Shown: one piece after another, positions 22,789 to 34,129 of the stretch
How the letters are laid out: every line of letters starts with the position of its first letter
Numbering within the stretch: the stretch's first letter is position 1
NCBI GenBank assembly: GCA_015680685.1
Contig: MNCI01000667.1
Location: forward strand, 26,889 to 90,888
Direction: 5' to 3'
Origin: Gnetum montanum
Taxonomy: Eukaryota > Streptophyta > Gnetopsida > Gnetales > Gnetaceae
Length of the DNA stretch: 64,000 nt
Position numbers and translations under genes: made by a program
The notes under the pieces: model-generated
Database searches by the model: none
What the model was told of the DNA's origin: nothing
Seen by the model: the letters and a program-made list of their open reading frames with translations, nothing else

Positions 22789-23671
22789 CTTAGAGATAGT
22801 GTGCCATGTCCCATGTATCCAATAAGATAAACAAGAGAGAACAAAAGGGTTTGAATTTGCACTTTGTCATCACATCAAGCAAAAAGACATACTAATTTTT
22901 ATTTTATTAAAAGATTGATGAGAGGATGTAATTAGAGAATAAACCTAACCTCTCATGTCTCTTGAATTTTTAGCCCAATTTTTCATAAAATTGGCTTGTC
23001 CCATCATATTCTATTATGGCCACTTGATTTCGCTATAAATATGTGGGCAAATCATGTTTGTAAGTGAAACAATTGATGTCATTGAGGCAATTTGATGCTA
23101 CAGTAATCAAATAGTTTATGTTATGAAGTTTTCCACTCCAATAACTTTCATCATTCATCATTAATTCATCATATTCTCCAATTCATTAATTCAAGAAGTT
23201 GAATAATCACATGTGGGGCTACTCTGATGCAATAGATTTTAACCATCAAATCAACTCAAATCAATTCCAAATTTTGTAGACATGTAGATTGTTGAAAGAG
23301 CTTTGTATCAAGTATTTACCCACTCCATAACTTTCTTTGATTGCAAAAAAATTCATTATAAAATTCATCAATTTCTATTATGAACATTGAATAGTTTTAT
23401 TCAAGACTCCTAGTTCAGGAAAGATTTGAATCATCAAATAAATTCCATTTGATCTAAAACTTCATAGGCTTATAGATTGTAAAAAGAGCTTTTTGACAAA
23501 GCCTAAAATCAACCAAAAACTCATTAGGATAGTGAAGATATTGCAACAACAAAATCAGAAAAAATCAATTTTTCTCATTTGTGCCATCACATCATCCAAT
23601 ATATTGGCCTACCAAGAATCTGCAAAATAAAATAAAAAAATTGAAATTTTCTTACATCTACAAAAGCTACA
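22789..23671 (+). repeat. 3' LTR of the copia element
   Basis: Starts about TTAGAGATAGTGTGCC after a purine tract and ends AGCTACA at 23671. TATAAAT at 23034-23040. Compared with the 5' copy it has about 290 extra bases of U3. Confidence 0.75.
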
Positions 23672-25851
23672 AAACTAAATACCAAAAAAAATTTAGATCT
23701 TTTTTATTATTTATAAAAAACTAGTTTATTTTTGTTTGAAAAATTCCGATGTCTTAGTTCGAATCAAATTTTTATGACTTGATATTCTTTGATAACTTTT
23801 GAGTTTTTAATAATAGTATAGTTGTCTTACATTCTTTATTAAACTATTGTTGATTGTTTGCATTTTAGGCTTTGAAAATACTATGGGAACTTGTAATTAG
23901 AGTTTTTGTAAGACTCACATCTGGATTTGAAATCTTCTAAATTTCATTTTGAAAATATTCCTTCATTTTTGTAGTTGTTTTTAAGTGATTTTACCTTTTG
24001 TAATGTCTAATATGTTGTCTATTTATTAATAACATGAAGTATAAATATTGATGATAAGGTTCAATTAAATTTTTTTTTGCCTACTTCAAAACATTTATGT
24101 TGCCAACATTCTTTGGGCTACAAAGAAGAAAATCAATTCTTGAGCCTTCCTAAAAAAATGAAGCCACCTAAATTTGGATATTTATTAGTGTAAACTAGAA
24201 TTAATAAATCTACTTGTTATTCCCAATCTAACAAATATTTTCCTTTGCGATGGAATGTCTTATCTTAAGAGCACCAATTTCATTTTACACTTTTTCATAT
24301 GCTAGAAAGCCTTGAGGATTCTCATAACTATTATGATATGATCAAAACTAATTATAGCATTAAAATGCCCTTGTAGATAAATCTTCCCTCAATCCCATGA
24401 CAAAACTTCTAGTGCATAAAGAGCATTCTCTAGGTGTAAAGTGTAGGTATTTTTTATGACATGTGTGAACTTTGAAATGTTGAAAATTTTTGGTAAAAAA
24501 ATGAATTTTTGATTTTTGATTTTGAATTTTTGATTTTTGAGTTGTAGTTTGTTAACCACGAGATCACCATGAGTCATGGTTTGTAAGAAATAGAGATATA
24601 TAAAGTTTTGAGGATTCCATGAGTGGACTATAAGTAGTGGTGGTTTAGCACAATTGGCCCAAAGTCATGGTTTTACCTTATTTTCTAAGTTGACCACAAG
24701 CTGACCATGAGTCATGGTCTTATTAATTGAAGATACCACAAGTTTTGTGTGGTCTTGATGAACTAAAAAACCTTGATTTCTACATATTTTGAACTCAAAT
24801 TTAATAGTGGATTTGACTATCAACATTGCCCAGAGGTGTAGATGATATTGAGGTGGTAGCATGAACAAATTAACTTTGGTTTTTTATAGGAATTGAATGA
24901 AGAAGATGATGATGACTTTTGATCTTTATTGTGATGAAATTCTAAAAGTTAAGATGTAGATCTTAATTTGAATTGAAATTTGTTAAAATTGTTGATAATA
25001 ATAATAATTGATGATGAAAATGTTGACTTAACTTGATGAATTAATATCAAAAACTAGTCCGGTAACAATGGATATTGTTAGAGAAAATTCGTAATCAATA
25101 CTTTATTGGAGAAAAAACTAATCATTATATCCGTGTATGGCCTTGGAATTTGTATAGAATGATTAGGGTCATACTTAGGAGCATTGAAAAGTCATTCCCC
25201 ATGGTAGAAAATAAGAAAAATAGAGAAAATAAAAATGAACTAGGGCTAAAATAATATGCATCTATCCATCAACTCAAGAAAAATAAAAATACATTGAACT
25301 TTTAAAATTTTGTCTTGAAGTGACATATTAGATAGCATTGTGCACTAATACAAAGTACCAAAAAGCTAAAAATAAAAAAGATTTTTTGTTGTAGTACTTT
25401 TAGTCAAACATGTTAAATATATTCTATCTTTTCTATTTGAACTTCTTGATGAAGACAGTTTGGAACCAAAATAGTCAAACCTCCAAATGGCTTTTTTGAG
25501 TCTTCAATTTCCAACATTTTAGCATTATGAAAAGTATTAAGTTTATTAAAAAAATATATTATGTAACACTCACGAATTGACATTGACACAGTATGAGTAG
25601 CAAACACTTCATCAATAAGGTTACCAAGTTTCCTTGGTGCTATTGCAAAAAGGTTAATTAAATTATTAGCTATAATTTACCATTTGTTGCAACTTTCCTT
25701 TAGAACAAGATATTCTAGGAATATGTGATGCTCATTTTCAATTACTCTTTGAATGTTATATGCCATAGGTTTCTCTTGGACCATCTACCTGGGTCAATCC
25801 CAAACTATTTGTCTTATATAAGATGCATAATTTAACAAATAACATTTACAG
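23672..25851. other. AT-rich stretch, possibly intronic to the NLR gene
   Basis: No coding evidence on either strand. It contains low-complexity TTTTTGATTTTTGATTTT near 24500 and a pair of related segments with GACCATGAGTCATGG at about 24560 and 24700. If the LRR exons belong to a longer gene, this is part of a long TE-filled intron. Confidence 0.5.
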
Positions 25852-28737
25852 GTAAAAGATAATAACCATGTGTGTGGTATTCCATCTGACAAAAATCTAA
25901 TGTTGTGCATTGAACAGGAGGCTCCATCAAATTTGAGAGAACTTATTGTACAGGATTGCATAAAATTGCAGAGGCTTCCAGAATTGATGGGAAAGCTTAG
26001 ACATTTGTCCTCTATGAAACTACATAAATGCACATCTTTGGAGATCATTCCAAATAGCTTTGGCCAGTTACCATTGAAACATCTCGAATTTTCCGAATGC
26101 CATGCATTGGAATGCTTGCCAGAGACTTTTGGAGGCCTAACAAGGTTACATAAGTTGACCATGAGAGACTGCTGCTCAATGGTGTCATTGCCCCAATCAT
26201 TTGGGGATTTGAGAAGCTTAAGTAAACTGACCATCGAACAATGTCCTGCAATGCTGTCATTGCCAGAGTCATCCAGGAAACTGGTGCAATTACAATCCGT
26301 GTCCATCAGGAATTGCGGTGCTTTGGAAGGGCTACCGCAATCATTGATATGCTGGACAAACTTCGTTAAGGTTGATGTGTCTCGGTGTGGCAAAATATTG
26401 TCAGCACAGGAAAGGCTGGTCCAACGGATTCATTCCCCGTGGTTGCAACTTTCGCTGTCAGTAGATGAGGATGATATGGAGGTAGCAAATTCCTTGTTTG
26501 GTAGCACTGATCTGCGGAACTTTGTCCAACCCATCCAAATTAAGCAACAGACATACACTGCCGGTTTGCTTTTAGCAGCACCTGATCTTAATAATAGACG
26601 TGCGCCTCAATTAAGTCATTTTGAATCAATAGTCAATCATTTCATCAACTCTGCCAGCCGTCTGCCCTATGGAAGGTGTAAGCTGCGTCTTGGAGGCTTG
26701 TGGAATGTAAAGGAGCTTGCCCTATGTAATCTCTGTCACCTGGTGACACTGAAACTCAGTCATTGTTACAATCTCTCAAAGTTACCCAAGAGTATAGGCA
26801 GTCTTTCATTTCTAAAAAGCCTTTCCTTGGGTTGGTGCTTGAATTTAGAGGAGGTGGAACCCATTGGCAACTTACACGGTCTAAGTGTCCTACACATTAA
26901 TACTTGCTTTGCTCTGAAAGAACTGCCGTATTGCATAGGGAATCTTTCTAGACTAGAAGAGTTAACAGTGAAAGATTGCTGCATGATGGAAGTAATCCAT
27001 ACACAAGCATTATCTAGTCTTACCCTTCTTGAGGTACTTGCCTGTGTTAACCTCAGCAGAATTGTCGGGCTTTCACAGCTTTCCAGTCTTAAGTGTCTAA
27101 TAATTGTGGGGTGTTTGAACCTGAGACAAAACATGGTAGGCCGAAGGCGTTTGAACCAGTTGCATAAGGTCGCCATCACCGGGTGTTACCGGTTTTGTGG
27201 TGGGCAACTGTCACTTGACCTTGACAGTGTCCGCGAATCATACAACCACCATTGGGAGGATACCCAGGTAATAAGTATGTACTTCTATTTCTAAAATTCA
27301 CTCTGCATCTTATGCAATTTTGTTTCTACTTACTATGTTTGCATTTAGTATCAAACGCGTGTACATATATCATTTATTATTAATTATTATTCCAAATGTC
27401 GTGCTTTTTTATGTTGAACTCAGACGTCCGGACAGGTGTTGAAGTCGTTAAATGCAGTGGCCCAGCGCGGTGGAATATTCAGTCTGAAAATGAACCCGGC
27501 GTTGAGTTTAGTAATGGAACAAAAAATCAAAGATTTGATTGGCTGCCAAGATATGTGCTGCTTCTTTCATAAACTTCCACCGACACCTCCACATGGCCAC
27601 CGTAGACATGTCCTTTCCCTCCCATTTTTTCCACACACGGTGGTGGTATGTCTTATCTCATCTGTTTACGCTGCTGACCTTCCAAGACATGTTCCCCCGC
27701 CTAGAACCTACTTTAAATTCTCCACTCGTTATAGACATCCCTTCGTTGAATGGCGTCATCATGGTTATGATGCCTACCATGGTAGCGCTGCAGAGTACAA
27801 TTTTAGGCGTTTTGATTGTGGAGAAGAAATCCACTTCGCTGTATTATCCTTTGGCGTAGGCGTAGAAAGGGACCTTAAGAGTTGTGATGCGGACATCTGG
27901 GTTAACATAGAAAAGGGCCGACTTATGAAAGATTATTATGACTGCATGAACCTTTGTCACGATCCAAGCTACGAAGCACTTGTAAAGGATGGATGGATAG
28001 TTTATTTGGGTTACGGAAAAGAATACTTGGCAGGAGAGATCTGCAACATCTTTCTTTCTGAAGTCAGGAAGCAACGCTTGATTTCTTGGGCATGGACTCA
28101 ATTGCCTTCTCAGTTACACATTTATGAATTTTCAGCCCTTGACATTGCAGGTTGTCAAATAACCAAGATCTCTCGTCATGGCAACACTTGTATTATGGTA
28201 AATATATAACCCATTTGTTTTATTCCTTTTAACAGCTGATGATGATGAATAACAATTATGTGACTAAACCTTTTAAGCTGAATTAAAGTTGAGTTGGGAT
28301 GTTTTAAACAGGAAGAAGAGTCCGGTTTGATATGCAGTAAAAGAAGGTGCCTTTTCATGGATGATCATGCGTTACTACTGCATCACCCAAAAGGGAGTGA
28401 ACATAGCTTTCTGGCATATCCTGAGATTGACCGTAACCTAGAAAGAGTGGTGGCTAATCTGTATGAAATGTCAATCTCCATATTAGTAAATGGTAAAGTG
28501 GTTTCTTCAAGAAAATTGCAACAAATTATTCCAATAACCGAAGAAAAAATTTCTTCTCAAACTCTGCTTCAAGGGCGAGACTTTCATTCTTCATCAGCAA
28601 CCGAGCGTAGGGTGAAACTCTTGCTTCAAGGACGAGACTTTTATTCTTCATCAAAAACCAAGCTTAGGGTGAGACTCTTGATGCTAGAGAAAGTGAAGGG
28701 AAAATATGTGAACTGCCACGCCGGGCCTGAAAGTTGA
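25852..28737 (+). CDS. 3' exons of an NLR-type (TNL-like) disease resistance gene
   Basis: Three exons on one model: 25852-27267 (472 codons, after TTTACAG), 27424-28197 (258) and 28312-28737 (141 plus TGA). Introns of 156 and 114 bp have GT-AG ends and all are phase 0. Exon 1 is LRR: two blocks (residues about 25-175 and 275-440) of roughly 24-residue repeats of LxxLxLxxCxxLxxLPxxxGxL type, with a non-repeat island between. Exon 2 holds a possible C-JID-like post-LRR domain (GEEIHFAVLSFG, DGWIVYLGYGKEY, IAGCQI). Exon 3 is unrecognised and has a 19-residue duplication. Such LRRs sense effectors in plant immunity. No TIR or NB-ARC is visible upstream, so the gene is either split by a long intron or decapitated. 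Exon 2's first 130 bp can be read in another frame. Confidence 0.72.
27268..27423 (+). other. intron 1 of the NLR tail
   Basis: CAG|GTAATA donor and TTGAACTCAG acceptor. A second possible donor, GTATGT at 27274, would change the phase and open the alternative frame in exon 2. Confidence 0.6.
28198..28311 (+). other. intron 2 of the NLR tail
   Basis: ATG|GTAAAT donor, T-rich interior, TTTAAACAG acceptor; phase 0. Confidence 0.65.
28564..28677 (+). repeat. 57-bp in-frame tandem duplication in the last NLR exon
   Basis: 28564-28620 and 28621-28677 are two copies, each beginning TGCTTCAAGG at its second base and encoding LLQGRDFHSSS… then LLQGRDFYSSS…. The unit is exactly 19 codons, so the frame is kept. 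Confidence 0.9.
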
Positions 28738-29877
28738 AATGATAGGAGCCACAGGTAAAAACTTGACAACCCTCTTCACTCGCTGAAAATCAGTTTTCTA
28801 TGGCTTCAAATGGTAAATTCTTGTTTCAAATGATATTAAATTTCAAGAATGTTTGCACATGAATATGGTTACAATCACCATTTGTTTTCTTTCCCTTTTG
28901 ATTATTTTTTTCTCCACATTACTTCATAGCCTCCCATTTGTTAATTGTGGTATTTTTCTCTATCAAATAATCCTATTCTTTAACTAATAATCATGGTTCA
29001 AATTATGTATGCTATTTAATAAACAAATTAGAAGTCTTACCACTAGAATCAAACCCATACCAATACCGAGTTATAAAGTTTTCATTCGTCTATACATCTT
29101 GGGGGTAACTATATTACAATTATTATAGGGTTTTAGCACCCCTTAATTTGATAAGTCAAAGTTATGGGATCAATTGTGGTGGACAATGTTGAGTTATAAA
29201 GTTTTAACTTGACTGTATGTCTTAGGTGTAAAAATACTAAGGATTAGTAAAAGTAAAAAGATTAGATAGATTGCACTTTTAATGGAAAAGCAAGCAATAT
29301 GGAAAGAAAGATTAGAATCCAAAATCAAGAAGTTTTTCAACTTAAGTAATTTACATACTTAGGATCTCTGGTTCAAGTGGATGACAAAATTAATAACGGT
29401 GTAAAAAAACATAATTGAAATTGGATGTATTTGAAACCTTTGATTCATTTTATTGCTCTATGCTCATCACCATGTGTGGAAGCAAGGTTGTATACACAAA
29501 ATCATCAAAATACAATGTTAAAATTTGAGAAGCATAGCACCTAAGACTTAATGAGGATTGAAATTGTAACTAAAATGTATAAGATATGGTTGGATTCAAA
29601 GTTCAGGGAATAAACAACTAAACAAAATGATGTTTTGTATTTGTTAGCAATTAAAGTGAATACTAGACATTGTAGTTTGTGAAGAGGATATGTTTTCTTA
29701 GTTAACCATTTAACATAAATTGTTAAAACAAAACAGGATGAAAACAAATGATAGCATGCCTTAAAAATGAAACATATTCAATGTGATCCAAAAGAAGAGT
29801 TGGATGTTTTAAATAGAGAATTGAGAAATTGTTTGAATGAAGCATTTAACCATGAAAGAGAACCTAGTGTTATATAT
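28738..29877. other. AT-rich stretch downstream of the NLR gene
   Basis: The NLR 3' UTR and polyadenylation site should lie at its start, but no clear signal was picked. Around 29340-29420 the plus strand reads FTYLGSLVQVDDKINNGVKK, like the segment after LINE RT (FKYLGSIIQ…), a possible LINE scrap. Confidence 0.45.
29290..29530 (+). pseudogene. possible LINE C-terminal scrap
   Basis: A short similarity by eye to the FKYLGS…DE…V…RI region that follows RT in plant LINEs. Stops are frequent and no other domain is visible. Confidence 0.3.
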
Positions 29878-30658
29878 TGATGGGACATGATATCGCGTAC
29901 GTGATATCGCGTATTTGATATCGCAGCCCGTCGCCAATTCTATAAATAAGAGGCGGCTCTCCCTTGTTTCTCCATCTAGATCTAGACCCTTAGCAAAACT
30001 TTGGCAGTTTTACCATTCTAGAGATAGAATAATTTCCATGTGCCTGTAATAGGAGTCTCAAAGTGAACAGATCTTTATTCGAGCAAATTGTACCTGAGCA
30101 CACATTAGTGTACGAAAATAAAGACGAACTTTCTGATAAACCTTGCAGTGCATGGACTAAGCTAAATAGGATTTAATTAATGTTAAATTTTTAAATGTTT
30201 TCTTAGATAATTAATCTCTCTCAACCCTTAACTCTCCTAGTTAAGTGCATTCAGTACGACCGCTTCAAGCACATGTGCTATGCTTGGTAACCCAGTAACG
30301 AATAGTGTTTGGTAATCCTGGTAGCATTGCACTGGTTCAGGGTGTGTAAAGTAAGTGAGAACAGATACTGATGCTAGGACGATTAGAACTTAGTTAGTGA
30401 AAGTTAGTTACTTAGTCTCTTCACCCTTTCCTCTCTTAGCATAGGCAATAAAAAGAGAAAAGATATAAAAATCACATACCTCAAACTTGCTTAACCATAC
30501 AACTGTGACAAATACAAGTAAGTTTGGGAGGACAATGATTGATTAACCTTAAGTGTTCCATAAGGCGCGTAAGCACTTAGTCCTTGGAGTTCAACCAGAT
30601 CATGTGTGTAATGCTCGTATTTATATGGTTAAGTGTAGTGGTACCTCGCCACTCATCA
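29878..30658 (+). mobile_element. solo Athila-type LTR with perfect TSD
   Basis: Starts TGATGGGACATG and ends CACTCATCA, 781 bp, flanked by TATAT on both sides (29873-29877, 30659-30663). U3 has three GATATCGC motifs in 60 bp, then TATAAATA at 29941-29948; an AATAAAG signal and the paired GGTAAC/GGTAAT motif follow. Confidence 0.94.
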
Positions 30659-31348
30659 TATATAAAAATAAAAACTTTATGGCAAGAAAATGATGGTTGA
30701 TTTTAATCCATAGCAAATAAGCCACAATTATTTTCAAGGAAGAAACATTCTTGCCTCACCACCAAAAACCAAAACTTGGGAAACATCTTCCAAAGCAAGT
30801 TAGAATAATGGATTTGAGGTTGTGCTTTATGTCAATCTAGGATGCCCTTCAAATAAACATGGAATTGCACTCAATAGATTCAAGGGATTTATACACAAAT
30901 CTGAGTACCTATTCAACCAACATAGATCAATAATAATAAGCATATTTGATCTCCCTGAAAAGGTGGAATCCTTACTCAGTACTGTAAGCCAACTTATGGG
31001 CTTCAATTTGGAAAAAAATATCAATGCCAAACAAAGCTTATCTATTTTTCTTAAAGATAGCATTGTACTTAAATCTTCTACATATAGAAATTGAAAGCAA
31101 TTTGATTTCCCCTTCCAAAAGGAAAAAAGTTCAAAGAAGTTGGATGTACCTAACACTTACAACATAATTTAAACTTTTTCTCTTTAGTAAATCAAGTTCA
31201 TGATAACACTAGTATTACCTAAACTTCATATACCTATTGACACTCACTAATGCTTCTATAACTACAAATGATGTTTGTAATCCCCATTGAACAAGAAAGG
31301 AAACTCCGTGATAGAAGTTCAAGCCTTGAGGAAGCACCATTTGGGGGC
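30659..31348. other. AT-rich stretch with no recognised gene
   Basis: Overlapping open frames on both strands (30827-31156) encode nothing I recognise. Confidence 0.5.
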
Positions 31349-32136
31349 TGATGAGTCATGCCTAGACATGATATCGGATACGCGATATCATTGTCTGTCT
31401 CCTCATCTATAAATAAGAGGTATGCAGATTTGGCTAGGAGTTAGTCTTTAGTATTAAGGTAGGGACTTTTTGTTAGTTTTTCCTCTCAACCCTTTCTCCT
31501 AGTGCATGCCCGTAGTGTGATGATTGTAATTGTACGGCATCCTTATTCAAGTGTGACATACTTGGACATGCACATGACCAGTAATAAAGATCGAGATTAC
31601 TTCATCATTGCAGCATCCACTTAGCTTAATTATTTAACTGTTATTGTTATTTATTGCTTTCTTACTTAATATCACTCTACCTTTATCTCCTAGTAACGCT
31701 AAATGAGTACGACTTAATCACAAGCATTTAAGTGTGACTACTTGGTAACCCAGTAGCGTACCTAGGCCATGTGCTTGGTAATCCCAGTGGTAGTTGTGCA
31801 TGAGGTCCAAGATGTGTACAGATGATTAAGGAATAGATGCTCATTGTACTTAGGCTAGTTTAGATTCTCTCTCACCCTCTCTCTCTCCTAGCTTAGTTGA
31901 TATTATTTTCCATCATACCCAAGAGTAGCATTAGTGTAGGAACACATCATACATCTCACTCTAGACTAAACCATACATGACAAACCTAATACTAGTCTAG
32001 GTGGGAAGATAGTGAACTGCGATCTACGAGTAACTGTCTAGATACCACAACTAGTCCATCTACAGAGTTCGATCGGATCGTGCATGAAGCGCTTGTATTC
32101 GTATGGTTGACTGTAGGGGTACCTTGCCACTCATCA
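31349..32136 (+). repeat. 5' LTR of element D
   Basis: TGATGAGTCATG…CACTCATCA. Two GATATC motifs (GATATCGG, CGATATCA) precede TATAAATA at 31408-31415. An AATAAAG signal follows in R. Confidence 0.93.
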
Positions 32137-32137
32137 T

Positions 32138-32155
32138 TGGCGTCGTTGCCAAGGA
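32138..32155 (+). other. primer binding site of element D (tRNA-Asp variant)
   Basis: TGGCGTCGTTGCCAAGGA matches the tRNA-Asp 3' complement at 15 of 18 positions. The GG-to-AA change near the end is shared with element F. Confidence 0.82.
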
Positions 32156-32277
32156 CGGTGCTAGTTATCTAGATTAGTTATATCATACAAGGTCATTGTA
32201 TAGGAATTAACGATATATCTTTTAGTAATAAATAATTACAAAAAGTCACATACAAATTCACACACAATTTCACAACC

Positions 32278-34129
32278 ATGCCTCTCCTATAAGACTACGA
32301 TAACGTCACATCCAGTGAGGCAATTCTTTGGAGAACCAATGAATTATATGACAATGAAGATTGGAGTATGCAATCTGAGGTGGGGGTTTCTTATAAACAT
32401 AAACAAAGGTAGCATGATCCCAATGCACGAAAGCATAACTTACTCAATGACAATGAACCCCTACAGGCCACTACAAGCCTAACGCAAATACAAGAGGCTA
32501 TTCGAATCTCCTGTAGGCATCGTAAAGAGAGCTGCCTACCCAGGCTCGATTTAAACAACTTTCCAAATTTCTCAGGAGGCTATGACTTAGATCCGCAACA
32601 ACATTTACAAGCCTTCTACGATGCCTGTGCNNNNNNNNNNNNNNNNNNNNNNNNNNGTGTCGGCCTTGAGGAAACAAATCCAACAGTGGAAACAAGCACA
32701 ACATGAACCCTTGGACATGGCCTTAGAAAGATATTATGCGTTGTTAAACAACTGTCCAGGCCATGAGTTTTCCCAGGAAAGGCTAATGTACCATATCATT
32801 GATGGGCTTCGTAATGAAACAAGAGAGATCCTAAGGATGTATGCCCAAGGTCAATTATATGAACTACGAACCCATCAATTCCAAGAGCTAATTAAGCGGG
32901 TAGCAAGATAAGAAGTAGAAATGGCTAGATGGGAGACTATTGAAAAACATCAACAGGACCAAAATCTCAACTTAATAGAGGTCCATAATCATAAAAAGGA
33001 GAAATCAACCCATCTCAAGGAGGAAGAACCATCTTTGCCAATACAACAATTATTAGATGAAATCGAGGCGAAGATCAAGAAGATGATGGAATGGATGCAT
33101 AAAAAGTGTGGAGAATATATTAATATTATTGGAGATAAAGTTTTGACAACCTGAGAAGCAGGACAAAATATCATTAGACAATTGGAAATAAGGGCTGAGG
33201 AAAATAAGAGCCCAACTGCCAATCATACGTATGAATGCAACATTTGCCTATATGATCACCCCAAGGGCCAATGCCCAATCTTGTTACATTTATATGAGCA
33301 TTGGGGAAGCACGTTACACCTAGAATTCGTACAGAGATACTGTGTTCGATCACAGTGGCAACAATCCCAGTCATGGGGGAAGCCATCCCTAAACTGGAGA
33401 CACCCTTCATATCATCTGAATCCAAATGCTTATCTAGTCCAACATCCTATTTCCCCAAATGGGTCAACATACTCTATCTCACCACATTATCATTCTCCTC
33501 AATACTATCAGTCCATGTCCTCAACACAACCACCACCTTGTGTACCATACACTTCTTCTAAATTTCAACATTCTCATCATTTCCCTCCTTCTACATCGCC
33601 ACCAACTGTTCCTAAAGTGTTTGCACCATAGCAACAACCCATGAACGTTACTTGTGGTACTATTTCCAACAATAGTGAGAGACCTCCTCAACATCAAAGG
33701 CATCCCTTCTTTAGACATGACCATAGGAAGGAACAACATAGTTCCAAGGCCATTGCATTCTCCAACTCAGCACAAGTCCAACACTGTGGTGCATCCTTCT
33801 CCTCGAACCCAACTCCTCGTGTCACTTCATCAGGGTCACCAATTAACACTCCAACAACCATACAACCCAATGAATATAGCCATGGAGGGTGACATCCTGA
33901 TCCTTGCATACCATCTTACAGTCTCAACTATCATAGTGGGTCAACTCTCTATCCAGGAACCACATCTTATAAATTGCCCCACTATGCTTACTATAATAAG
34001 GTGTGTGAACCCCAATGGGGTAAGTATGATCAAGTTTTGATATTTCCAACATGCAAGGATCCTCATCTTTTATTTATTAATCCTCGCCATGCTCAACCAT
34101 TTAGTTATGGGGGATATTCCCCATTCTAA
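32278..34129 (+). pseudogene. gag of element D
   Basis: ATG at 32278. Blocks: LDLNNFPNFSGGYDLDPQQH, (gap), WKQAQHEPLDMALERYYALL, MYHIIDGLRNETRE, MYAQGQLYELRTHQFQEL, then a zinc knuckle CNICLYDHPKGQC (33236-33274; C-x2-C-x3-H-x4-C, intact) and a long Pro/Ser/His/Tyr-rich tail ending QPFSYGGYSPF and a stop. It is not continued by a protease. Scattered stops (TAA at codon 5, TAG near 32411, TGA near 33151) disable it. The product would be the capsid and nucleocapsid protein. F has the same C-terminus. Confidence 0.82.
32631..32656. other. assembly gap (26 N) in gag of element D
   Basis: The equivalent interval in element F (51978-52137) is 160 bp, so the gap is shorter than the missing sequence. 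Confidence 0.97.

Larger units (their letters stand above)
19233..23671 (+). mobile_element. decayed Ty1/copia element, 5'-truncated LTR, split by a solo LTR
   Basis: A 5' LTR fragment (19233-19979), an initiator tRNA-Met primer site (19982-19993), an integrase C-terminal scrap (20040-20400), RT (20413-21248), the inserted solo LTR (21249-22071), RNase H (22072-22650), a purine tract (AAAGGAGGAA near 22777) and the 3' LTR (22789-23671). Gag, protease and most of integrase are missing, so an internal deletion follows the PBS. RT and RNase H of Ty1/copia type (YVDD, KSTS) fix the superfamily. Confidence 0.85.

Noticed and set aside
25413-25607. Minus-strand frame containing KPFGGLTI, reminiscent of Helitron helicase
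   Set aside because: Only a few residues match, no Walker motifs or Rep domain are nearby, and the flanking frame is full of stops.
25794-26393. 199-residue minus-strand frame
   Set aside because: It is the shadow of the LRR exon, which has clear LxxLxxL repeats and splice sites on the plus strand.
30827-31156. Overlapping open frames on both strands between the solo LTR and element D
   Set aside because: Neither translation shows recognisable domains or splice context.
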